Shown here in pieces: positions 6,838-14,372 of a stretch of DNA of 60,341 bases. Source of the DNA: Syntrophobacter sp. SbD2 (GTDB lineage Bacteria > Desulfobacterota > Binatia > UBA9968); the NCBI GenBank assembly GCA_945889495.1, contig CAMDBU010000015.1, forward strand, positions 1-60,341, written 5' to 3'. Position 1 is the stretch's first letter; each line of letters begins with the position of its first letter. The position numbers and the translations under genes are program-made. Below the pieces are notes generated by a model, which saw only the letters and a list, made by a program, of their open reading frames with translations, was not told the DNA's origin and searched no databases.

Positions 6838-7551
6838 ATGAGTGATACGAGCGACGTTTACGATTGGGAACAAGCGATCGGCGCGCGCGTGCATGCGGCG
6901 ATGGCTTCGACGGAGATGGATCGCTACTTCGCGGTCAAGATGACGCCGGCGCGAGCGCGGGTGGCGTTGTTGCAGTTGAGTCTGTTCGTTAGCTGTCGGC
7001 GCGACGGTTGGGCCAATCTGATCGCCAACTGCGACGCGGCGTCCATGCGCCAGCGGCTGATGGCCCATGAGTATGAAGAGTTGGTGGAAGACGAGTACAG
7101 CACCAAAGGCCATTACGATCTTTTGATTCGCCAAGGTCAGTTGATCGGGCTCACCGCCGACGACTTCGCCCAGGTGCAGCCGCTGCGCACCAGCATGGCG
7201 ACCTTTTACGGCTGGAAGTGGATCACCCGGGCGGGCGCTTGGCAGGATGGGCTGATCGCCATGATGGCGACCGAGTGGGTGAATGACGACCGCCGCTTGA
7301 CGGATCAAGGCGGCGGCCTGTCGCGGCGCGATGGGCTACGCTGGATGCGCGACTTCGGCTACAAATGGGAAGAGATGCCCAACTTCGCCGCCCACGCCGT
7401 CGCCGATGAAAAGCATAGCGATCTGTTTGTGCCGCTGCTCGACAAATTCATCCCAAACCGCGACAGCGCGCTCAAAGCAGCGGACGACGCGCTGGAGTTG
7501 TTCAAGCTCTACCATCTCGGCGTGGCCGAGGAGATGGAGCAGTTGAAATAA
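6838..7551 (+). CDS. haem-oxygenase-fold (TenA/PqqC-like, iron-containing redox) protein
   Basis: 237-residue all-helical protein. It carries acidic/histidine helices (HEYEELVEDEY near residues 80-90 and DEKHSDLF near 195-202) placed like the metal-ligand helices of the TENA/PqqC/haem-oxygenase-like diiron proteins. Members include thiaminases, PqqC and recently recognised diiron oxygenases, so a specific reaction cannot be given. The start at ATG 6838 is preferred over GTG 6832. No signal peptide. It follows the LLM oxidoreductase and precedes a PLP enzyme, all on the plus strand but separated by repeat-filled gaps, so co-transcription is uncertain. Confidence 0.6.
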   Translation: MSDTSDVYDWEQAIGARVHAAMASTEMDRYFAVKMTPARARVALLQLSLFVSCRRDGWANLIANCDAASMRQRLMAHEYEELVEDEYSTKGHYDLLIRQGQLIGLTADDFAQVQPLRTSMATFYGWKWITRAGAWQDGLIAMMATEWVNDDRRLTDQGGGLSRRDGLRWMRDFGYKWEEMPNFAAHAVADEKHSDLFVPLLDKFIPNRDSALKAADDALELFKLYHLGVAEEMEQLK

Positions 7552-7648
7552 AGATGAAGGCTGAGGGATGAAGGATAAAGGTTAAGATCGCTCGCAAATG
7601 ACTCGCCGAAGTTTTTCGTCCTTCATCCTTCCACCTTCAACCTTTCCG
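7552..7648. repeat. STRR-like inverted pair (gatgaag units)
   Basis: Heptamer-like units GATGAAG/GATAAAG (7552-7586) are mirrored by CTTCATC/CCTTTCC units (7613-7648). The downstream arm almost touches the start of the next gene at 7664. Confidence 0.7.
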
Positions 7649-7663
7649 ATCGTTCCCCTCGCG

Positions 7664-8842
7664 ATGCCGTTCTGGAGCGGCGAGACTTATCGCGCGATTG
7701 CGCGTTGCCTCGCTTCGGGGCAGATGATTCGCGGCGTCGATGTAGAAGGGTTGCGGTCCGCACTGATCGAGCACTTCGGCGTCGAAGATATTCTCTTGTG
7801 CGGCTCGGCGAGCCTGGCGTTGGAACTCGCGTTGCGGACTTGTCATCTGCAAACTGGCGATGAGGTTATCGTTCCGAGCTTCTGTTGCAGTGCCATTGTC
7901 GCGCCGATCTTGGCCGTGGGCGCGACGCCGGTGTTGGCCGATGTTAGCACGGAGCTCAATCTGACGGTTGAGACTGTTGACGCTGCTTGCACGAGCCATA
8001 CCCGCGCGATCATCGTGCCGCACTTGTTCGGCAATCCGGCCGATATCGATGCCATCGCCGAACTTGGTAACGCAAAAAATATCGTCGTCATCGACGACGC
8101 GGCGCAGGCGTTGGGCGCAACGACAGCGGACGGACAGTCGCTTGGGACAAGCGGTGACATGGGCGTGGTCAGCTTCGGCGCGGAGAAGGTTTGTTTCGGT
8201 CTCGGTGGCGGTGCTTTGATTTCCCATAGCCGCGGCGTGCTTGATGGCGCGCGCGAGACGGCGCTGGGCTATCCGAGCATCATTCACGCGCTTAGACAAC
8301 TGACAGCCATGTTCGCCTATCGTCGTTGGCGTCGCTGGACTTTGCCCGTGCAGCGGCTGATCGCCCGCGGTCCGGAGAAAAATCCGCATGCGCCGCCGCA
8401 GCCCTACCGGCAAGACAATCTGACGAACGTGCAAGCCGCGGTGGCCAGGACTCTCATGGACTCGCTGCCGGAAAATCTCCAAGCGCGCCGCGCTCGAGTC
8501 CAGGCTTATGGGCAACTTCTTGGCGACCAGGCGGGTCTGGAATTGATCCCGCACCGGCCAAGCTCCGCTTGTCTGACCCAGGTTGTTCGCGTGTTGTCCA
8601 AGCGGCGTAGCGAAGACGGCGCGGCGCGGGTCATTCAAGCGCTCGGTGCTGCCGGTTGCGAAGTCCAGGGCAGCTACATGCCGATTCATCTGCTCGGTTC
8701 GTTCTCCGCCTGTGTCTGGGACCGCTTGCCGTATACTGAACGAGTCTGGGCAGATCTTGTCGAGGTGCCCTGCGAGCCGACGGTGAGTTTGGCCGATGTC
8801 GAGCGGATCGCGTCGATTGTTAGGAGTTGCGCGGGGAATTGA
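7664..8842 (+). CDS. DegT/DnrJ/EryC1/StrS-family PLP-dependent aminotransferase-like protein
   Basis: 392-residue fold-type I PLP enzyme. LCGSASLALELAL (phosphate-binding turn), GDEVIVPSFCC, PHLFGNPADIDAI and VIDDAAQALGA (the aspartate contacting the pyridine nitrogen) occur in the family order. The internal-aldimine lysine is Lys175 in SFGAEKVCFGLGGG. The family makes amino sugars or other amino compounds by transamination. No other sugar-pathway genes surround it, so the substrate is open. The start was set at ATG 7664 because the upstream codons lie inside a repeat arm; no strong ribosome binding site is seen. Confidence 0.8.
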   Translation: MPFWSGETYRAIARCLASGQMIRGVDVEGLRSALIEHFGVEDILLCGSASLALELALRTCHLQTGDEVIVPSFCCSAIVAPILAVGATPVLADVSTELNLTVETVDAACTSHTRAIIVPHLFGNPADIDAIAELGNAKNIVVIDDAAQALGATTADGQSLGTSGDMGVVSFGAEKVCFGLGGGALISHSRGVLDGARETALGYPSIIHALRQLTAMFAYRRWRRWTLPVQRLIARGPEKNPHAPPQPYRQDNLTNVQAAVARTLMDSLPENLQARRARVQAYGQLLGDQAGLELIPHRPSSACLTQVVRVLSKRRSEDGAARVIQALGAAGCEVQGSYMPIHLLGSFSACVWDRLPYTERVWADLVEVPCEPTVSLADVERIASIVRSCAGN

Positions 8843-8862
8843 CCGGATGGGATGGAAGATTG

Positions 8863-8940
<78 letters not shown>

Positions 8941-8993
8941 TTAATCCCCGCATTTGCTTTGAAAAAACTTCATTGAAAGAGTAAGTCACGGAC

Positions 8994-10469
8994 ATGAACG
9001 AAATCAAATTTGTCGATACCACGGTGCGGGACGGCTCGTTGAGCTTGTGGGCGTTGGGCATGCGCACCGGCGCCATGCTGGCGATCGCCGAGCAGATGGA
9101 TAAATGCGGCTTCGAATCCATGGAGTTTTTCGGCTTCGCCGGCTACATCAAGTACGTCAAAGAGCACAAAGAAAATCCCTGGACCTGGATGGGCGAGGGG
9201 GCGAAGAAATTTCGCCGCACCCGGCTGCGCTATCACGGCGGGCTCGCGTCTGGGTTCGAAAAAATTCCCCGCTCGGTTCGCTTGCTCATGATCGAGCGAG
9301 TAGTTGCCCATGGCATCACGCTGACGCGCTCGTCGGATCCATGGAACGATTACGATGCCGCGGCGGTGGAGATTGCCGCGCTGCAACAGCTCGGCATGGA
9401 GGTGATCGTCAACATTATTTACACCGTGTCGCCGCGCCACACCGACGAGTATTGGGCGAGTCGGGCGCGCCAGGCGGCGGCGATCAAGCCCTACCGGATT
9501 TGCTTCAAGGACGTTGCCGGCCTGCTGACGCCGGACCGTGTGCGCACGTTGGTGCCGCTGATTCAGAAAAACATCGGCGGCCTGCCCTTGGAAATCCACG
9601 CCCACTGCAACAACGGGATGGCGCCGTTCAATTATTTGGAAGCGATGAAGCTGGGCGTCGACACGTTTCACACCGGCGTGCCGCCGCTGGCCAATGGCTC
9701 GGGGCAGCCATCGATCTTCAATGTCGCGGCCAATGCGCGGGCGCTGGGCTTCAATCCGCAAATCGATTTGGCCGCGGTCCGGCCGGTGGAAAAGCATTTC
9801 ACTTCCATCGCCAAGCTCGAAGGCCATCCGGTGGGCGCGCCGCGCGAATACGACGCGGCGCAATATCTCCATCAAGTGCCGGGCGGGATGATTTCCAACC
9901 TGCGCTTTCAATTGACCAAGATGGGCATGGCCAACCGCATCGACGAGACCTTGGAGGAGTGTGGCCGGGTGCGCGCCGAGTTCGGCTATCCGATCATGGT
10001 GACGCCACTGGCGCAGTTCGTCGGCTCCCAGGCGGCGATCAACGTGATCACCGGCGAGCGCTACAAGGAAGTCACCGACCAGGCGATCCAATACGCCCTC
10101 GGCTACTGGGGCAAGGAAGCGCCGACGGTGATGGACGGCGGCGTCAAGGATAAAATCCTCAGCCGGCCGCGCGCCAAGGAGTGGGCCAACTGGTCGGTGC
10201 CGGACATGTCGCTGGCCGAGGTGCGGCGCAAGGTCGGCGGCACCAATGTCTCCGACGAAGAGCTGGTCCTGCGCGTCATCGCCGGCGATCCCGCCGTCGA
10301 CGCCATGCTCGCCGCCGGCGCGCCGAGGGATTATTTGAGTCTAACGCAGCCGCTGGCGCTGCTGATCTCCGAGCTCGCCAAGCGCAAGCAGTACCGCCAG
10401 GTTTATATCGAAAAGGGCGGTGTGACGCTGCGGTTGGAGCAACCGGCGGCGGGCGCTGCTGGCAAGTAG
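8994..10469 (+). CDS. carboxyltransferase-domain protein (oxaloacetate decarboxylase alpha / pyruvate carboxylase B-like)
   Basis: 491-residue protein of the HMGL/carboxyltransferase superfamily. DTTVRDGSLSLWA at the N-terminus is the metal- and substrate-binding start of the barrel, FKDVAGLLTPDR carries the position of the carbamylated-lysine/aspartate region, and EIHAHCNNGMA supplies the HxH metal ligands. The conserved C-terminal carboxyltransferase extension is present (around residues 290-440). The last residues show no biotin-carrier domain (no AMKM motif), so either biotin is carried by another protein or the protein uses a different co-substrate. ATG 8994 follows a weak GAAAGAG-like site. 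No carboxylase partner lies nearby, which is unusual for an Oad or Pyc system. Confidence 0.75.
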   Translation: MNEIKFVDTTVRDGSLSLWALGMRTGAMLAIAEQMDKCGFESMEFFGFAGYIKYVKEHKENPWTWMGEGAKKFRRTRLRYHGGLASGFEKIPRSVRLLMIERVVAHGITLTRSSDPWNDYDAAAVEIAALQQLGMEVIVNIIYTVSPRHTDEYWASRARQAAAIKPYRICFKDVAGLLTPDRVRTLVPLIQKNIGGLPLEIHAHCNNGMAPFNYLEAMKLGVDTFHTGVPPLANGSGQPSIFNVAANARALGFNPQIDLAAVRPVEKHFTSIAKLEGHPVGAPREYDAAQYLHQVPGGMISNLRFQLTKMGMANRIDETLEECGRVRAEFGYPIMVTPLAQFVGSQAAINVITGERYKEVTDQAIQYALGYWGKEAPTVMDGGVKDKILSRPRAKEWANWSVPDMSLAEVRRKVGGTNVSDEELVLRVIAGDPAVDAMLAAGAPRDYLSLTQPLALLISELAKRKQYRQVYIEKGGVTLRLEQPAAGAAGK

Positions 10470-10491
10470 GGGAAGATTCGGAAGGGGATTT

Positions 10492-10572
10492 AACCACGAA
10501 AAACACGAAAGGCACGAAAAGCGGAAACGGGGTTGTCCGAACCTTTCGTGTCGTTCGTGTTTTTCGTGGTTT
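10492..10572. repeat. STRR-like inverted pair (cacgaaa units)
   Basis: AACCACGAAAAACACGAAAG-type units (10492-10525) are inverted as CTTTCGTGTCGTTCGTG (10541-10570). Same architecture as the other intergenic pairs but with a different unit sequence. Confidence 0.7.
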
Positions 10573-10716
10573 ATATTCAGACGGGCGGCCTGACGCTGCG
10601 CTCAGAGTAGAGTGCGGAGGTCACGGGGACGGCACGGGTTTGACGAAGCTGGATTGTTGAGCATTAAATTTGATGCTACATTGCATGTCATTCCAATCAC
10701 CCAAACGAGGTGCGTC

Positions 10717-11001
10717 ATGTCACTGAGTCCATCCGAAGATATTCGCTCCGTCACCGATTTAAAGCGAAACACCAAGCAGATTTTAAGCCAAGTACATCGT
10801 ACCAAGCGGCCGGTGGTTTTGACGGTCAATGGCCGAGCCGATGCCGTGCTGATGGACACCGCGACCTACGAGAAACATTTGAAAGCCAGCAATATGGCGC
10901 GGCTGTTGGCGCTCGCCGAGGAAGACGTCGCCACCGGCCGCACCCGCCCGATCCGCGCGTTTCTCAAAGAGTTCAAACATGCCCGCAAGATATCGCGTTA
11001 G
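10717..11001 (+). CDS. Phd/YefM-family antitoxin
   Basis: 94-residue type II antitoxin. The N-terminal segment SVTDLKRNTKQILSQVHRT followed by RPVVLTVNGRADAVLMD is the standard Phd/YefM DNA-binding fold (a strand-helix start and the 'ITxNGxxxAVL' strand). The C-terminal 40 residues are the toxin-binding tail. ATG 10717 follows GAGG at 10706-10709. It overlaps the downstream ParE-like toxin gene by 23 bases, so the two are translated together. Such antitoxins usually repress their own promoter. Confidence 0.88.
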   Translation: MSLSPSEDIRSVTDLKRNTKQILSQVHRTKRPVVLTVNGRADAVLMDTATYEKHLKASNMARLLALAEEDVATGRTRPIRAFLKEFKHARKISR

Positions 11002-11293
11002 AATCGCCCGGACGGCGGAGCGCGATATTGAAGAGATCTGGGGTTTTATCGCCGCGGATAATTTTGGAGCAGCGGATAAATTCATTCAGCGCCTAGAGTC
11101 GCACATCGAAACCTTGGAGCGCTTCCCTGAGCGCTGTCCACCGATTGCTGAGAACGAGTTGCTTGGAACTCACTATCGCCATTTGCTCTTGGGTAACTAT
11201 CGACTGATTTATCGCATTGCCGGGAAGACGGTCTTTGTGATGCGAGTAATCCACGGTGCCAGACTGCTCGACGCGCGCATGTTCGAGGAGTAA
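10979..11293 (+). CDS. ParE/RelE-family toxin
   Basis: 104-residue toxin. RVRIARTAERDIEEIWGFIA is the first strand-helix of ParE/RelE, the middle carries ERFPERCPPIAE, and the end has the LLLGNYRLIYRI and VIHGARLL strands typical of the plasmid-stabilisation family. The substrate (gyrase or mRNA) cannot be told from sequence. It overlaps the antitoxin gene by 23 bases in a different frame. The module is complete and appears intact. Confidence 0.88.
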   Translation: MPARYRVRIARTAERDIEEIWGFIAADNFGAADKFIQRLESHIETLERFPERCPPIAENELLGTHYRHLLLGNYRLIYRIAGKTVFVMRVIHGARLLDARMFEE

Positions 11294-11375
11294 CGATAGC
11301 GGACTGGACTGGTCGTGTTGCCTGGTAAGCACGAGGACTTTGAAGTCTTATCCCAAATTAATCTCGGAGGACACG

Positions 11376-11663
11376 ATGGTTTACGAAATGCGTTTCCAGA
11401 CAGTCGACCCGGCCAAGCGGGACGAATATGTGCAGATCTATCGCGACGCCGTGCAGGGCTGTAAGTCGGCCGGTTCCACCGGCGGCCATATTTTGTGCAG
11501 CGACGACGATCCGTCGGCGGTGATCGTGATTCTCCTCTGGGAGAGCAAGGAGCATTTGGCGCGCTGGCGCTTCACGGACTCTTATAAATCCTTCCGCGCC
11601 GCGGTGGCACCGCTGCAAACCGCCAAGAGCCATGGCGGGTTTTATGTGGCGGAGACGATCTGA
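11376..11663 (+). CDS. small dimeric alpha-beta barrel (ABM-like) protein
   Basis: 95-residue protein that starts at ATG 11376 behind CGGAGG (11365-11370), a strong ribosome binding site. The layout fits the ABM/dimeric alpha-beta barrel fold: MVYEMRFQTVDPAKRDEYVQIY, then a central strand VIVILLWESKEHLARW and a final strand GGFYVAETI. Members are quinol or antibiotic monooxygenases, haem-degrading proteins or of unknown function, and no specific activity can be assigned here. It lies 82 bp after the ParE-like toxin and appears to be its own unit. Confidence 0.6.
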   Translation: MVYEMRFQTVDPAKRDEYVQIYRDAVQGCKSAGSTGGHILCSDDDPSAVIVILLWESKEHLARWRFTDSYKSFRAAVAPLQTAKSHGGFYVAETI

Positions 11664-12058
11664 CGAGATTGTCGTTCCGGTTGCGGATTCATCCCCTTTG
11701 GAAAGGGGGATTGAGGGGGATGTGGCTTCGCGCAGCTCGGAAAATCCCTCCTAACCTCCCTTTGCGAAAGCGAGGGATCGGATATCGCTCGCGCCGCTCC
11801 GATATGCAGCCTTGTAGGTTAGTTTAGCTGAGCGTAACCCAACGACGCCGATTCGCTGGTGGTCGGATCCTAACGCATTTCAAAGGGAGCGCGGGTTTTG
11901 TAACCCGCGATTATAATGACGCGGTCAGTATTGTCCGCACGCCATTTCGCGGCATGTTTCGCCCTGCACTCGGCAGGTTTCGATTGACGCGCGCTTTCGG
12001 TTTCAGTTAGTCTTCACTCGCTTGCCATAGCTGTAAGTTCATTCACTCGGAGTTCGTC
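11664..12058. repeat. intergenic gap with REP-like elements
   Basis: No gene is seen in this 395-bp gap. At 11691-11780 there is a palindromic element of the CCCCTTTGGAAAGGGG type with a decayed second arm. Around 11811-11845 a single arm resembles the 'GTAGGTTA...GCGTAACCC' palindrome found complete at 54069-54157. The rest is featureless; a promoter for the next gene probably lies in 11950-12040 but I cannot place it. Confidence 0.5.
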
Positions 12059-14239
12059 ATGACGAGTTCAAAGTTGCTTCGTGCCATTTCCCTGGCGGCG
12101 CTGTTGGGCGGCTTGCTCACGGTGGCGCCGGATCGTCTGAGCAGCCAGCAGGGCGCGACGGTGCGCGCTATTCAAATTGACCGCGACGACATCGGCGGCG
12201 TGGTGGCGAGCGACAAGGGGCCGGAGGCGGGCGTCTGGGTGATCGCCGAGACCACCAACTTGCCGACCAAGTTCGCTAAGATGGTTGTCACCGACGATCA
12301 GGGGCGCTATTTGATTCCCGATTTGCCCAGGGCGAACTACGACATCTGGGTGCGCGGCTACGGCTTGATCGACTCGGCCAAGGTGCGCGCGACGCCGGGG
12401 CGGACGCTCAATTTGCCAGCGGTGACCGCGCCCAGCGAAGCCGCCGCGGCGCAGTATTATCCGGCGATCTACTGGTACTCGATGTTAAAAACTCCCGACA
12501 AGAGTTTTTTCCCCGGCACCGGTGAAAAGGGCAACGGCATGCCGGAGAGTCTCAAGCACCAGGCGCAGTGGTTGGACGTGGTCAAAACCAACGGCTGCAA
12601 CACCTGCCACCAGATGGGCGGCAAAGCGATCCGGACGATCCCCAAAGCGTTGGGCGAATTCAAATCTTCGGCCGACGCCTGGCAGCGGCGCATTGTTTCC
12701 GGACAAGCGATGACCTCGATGCTCAACGCCATCGGCCGGCTCGACGTCAAACGGGCGACGGAACTGTTCGGCGATTGGACCGACCGCATCGCCGCCGGCG
12801 AATTGCCCAAGGCCAAACCGACGCGGCCCCAGGGCGTCGAGCGCAACATCGTGGTCAGCGTGTGGGATTGGAGCAATGCTAAGGCTTATCTCCATGACGA
12901 GATCGCCACCGACAAGCGCAAGCCGACGGTCAACGCCCACGGGCCGGTTTATGGCGCGACTGAATTGAGCACGGATATGGTGCCGGTGCTCAATGCGAAA
13001 AATCATCGCGCCTACGAGATCAAACATCCGGTGCGCGATCCCAACACGCCGTCGGCCAAGACCGATCCGCTGACGCCGTCGCCCTACTGGGGCGCCGAAG
13101 CGATCTGGGACAGCCAGTCGAACCAGCATAATCCGATGATGGATGAGCAGGGGCGGGTGTGGTTCACGGCGCGGGTGCGGCCGTCGGCGAATCCAGACTT
13201 TTGTAAAAAAGGTTCAGACCATCCGTCGGCAAAAGTGTTCCCGCTCAACAACGCCAACCGCCATCTGTCGATGTACGATCCGAAAAGCAAAAAGTTCACG
13301 CTGATCAGTACTTGTTTTTCGACGCACCATTTAGTCTTCGCCGAGGACGCTAATCATACGCTATGGACCAGCGCCGGCGGGCCGGCCAGCGGCGTGGTGG
13401 GGTGGTTGAACCGCAAGCTGTTTGAAGAGACCGGCGACGATCAAAAATCTCAGGGCTGGACGCCCATCGTCCTCGACACCAACGGCAACGGCAAGCGCGA
13501 CGAATGGGTCGAGCCCAATCAGCCGGTGGACCCGGCCAAAGACAAACGCATGGCGGCGGCTTTTTACGGCATCGCCGTCAATCCCGGCGACGGCACGGTG
13601 TGGGGCTCGACGCAGGGATTTCCCAGTGCCATTGTTCGACTCATTCCCGGTAGCAATCCATCCGAGACCGCCCTCGCCGAGTACTACGAAGTACCGTTCG
13701 ACAGTCACGGCGCCTACGGCATCCGCGGCATGGACATCGATCGCAGCGGCGTGGTCTGGTCGTCCTTGGCGAGCGGCCATCTGGCGGCCTTTGACCGGCG
13801 CAAGTGCAAAGGGCCGCTCAACGGCCCCAACGCCACCGGCAAACATTGTCCCGAAGGTTGGACGCTCTACACCCTGCCGGGACCGAACTTCGAAAGTTTG
13901 AACGAACCAAGCGGCAGCGCCGAGTCGAGTTACTACACTTGGGTCGATCAGTTCGACACCTTCGGCTTGGGCAAGGACGTGCCGATTGCCACCGGGAATT
14001 TGAACGATTCGCTCATCGCGCTGGTGGACGGCAAGTTTGTCAACTTGCGCGTGCCCTATCCGCTGGGCTGCTACGCCAAGTGGGCCGACGGCCGCATCGA
14101 CGATCCCCAGGCCGGCTGGAAGGGCAAAGGGTTATGGGCGACCACCGGCACGCGCACGCCGTTCCACATGGAAGGCGGCAAAGGCACAAAGCCCAAGGTG
14201 GTGAAATTTCAATTGCGGCCCGATCCGTTGGCGAAGTGA
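12059..14239 (+). CDS. secreted c-type cytochrome with carboxypeptidase-regulatory-like and propeller-like regions
   Basis: 726-residue exported protein. Residues 1-30 form a signal peptide (hydrophobic core AISLAALLGGLL). Residues 45-130 look like a carboxypeptidase regulatory-like beta-sandwich (GGVVASDKGPEAGVWVIAE, DDQGRYLIPDLP). One haem-c motif, CNTCH, occurs at 180-184, so a cytochrome-like domain covers about 150-260. The C-terminal part (about 330-726) has repeated WFTAR/VWSSLASG-type segments such as DEQGRVWFTAR and MDIDRSGVVWSSL, resembling Vgb/streptogramin-lyase-like beta-propellers. Likely a periplasmic electron-transfer oxidoreductase; the substrate is unknown. Only one CxxCH is seen. 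No partner gene is adjacent, and an IS element follows. Confidence 0.65.
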   Translation: MTSSKLLRAISLAALLGGLLTVAPDRLSSQQGATVRAIQIDRDDIGGVVASDKGPEAGVWVIAETTNLPTKFAKMVVTDDQGRYLIPDLPRANYDIWVRGYGLIDSAKVRATPGRTLNLPAVTAPSEAAAAQYYPAIYWYSMLKTPDKSFFPGTGEKGNGMPESLKHQAQWLDVVKTNGCNTCHQMGGKAIRTIPKALGEFKSSADAWQRRIVSGQAMTSMLNAIGRLDVKRATELFGDWTDRIAAGELPKAKPTRPQGVERNIVVSVWDWSNAKAYLHDEIATDKRKPTVNAHGPVYGATELSTDMVPVLNAKNHRAYEIKHPVRDPNTPSAKTDPLTPSPYWGAEAIWDSQSNQHNPMMDEQGRVWFTARVRPSANPDFCKKGSDHPSAKVFPLNNANRHLSMYDPKSKKFTLISTCFSTHHLVFAEDANHTLWTSAGGPASGVVGWLNRKLFEETGDDQKSQGWTPIVLDTNGNGKRDEWVEPNQPVDPAKDKRMAAAFYGIAVNPGDGTVWGSTQGFPSAIVRLIPGSNPSETALAEYYEVPFDSHGAYGIRGMDIDRSGVVWSSLASGHLAAFDRRKCKGPLNGPNATGKHCPEGWTLYTLPGPNFESLNEPSGSAESSYYTWVDQFDTFGLGKDVPIATGNLNDSLIALVDGKFVNLRVPYPLGCYAKWADGRIDDPQAGWKGKGLWATTGTRTPFHMEGGKGTKPKVVKFQLRPDPLAK

Positions 14240-14322
14240 GGTGAGGCGAAGATGAAATTTCTATCTAACAGTCTGTTCCTTGCTCTTTGGAACTGATTTG
14301 TAACGGCGCAATTTCTCATTCC

Positions 14323-14372
14323 TGTCATCCCGAGTGTAACGCTGATCGTTACCCGTAACTCCCCTTGCTGGG
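14323..14372 (+). repeat. IS left terminal inverted repeat
   Basis: Pairs with the reverse complement of 16747-16796. The outer 12 bp and an inner block of about 18 bp are conserved, with a divergent middle. It overlaps the 3-prime end of the transposase gene, whose stop is at 14349. Confidence 0.65.
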
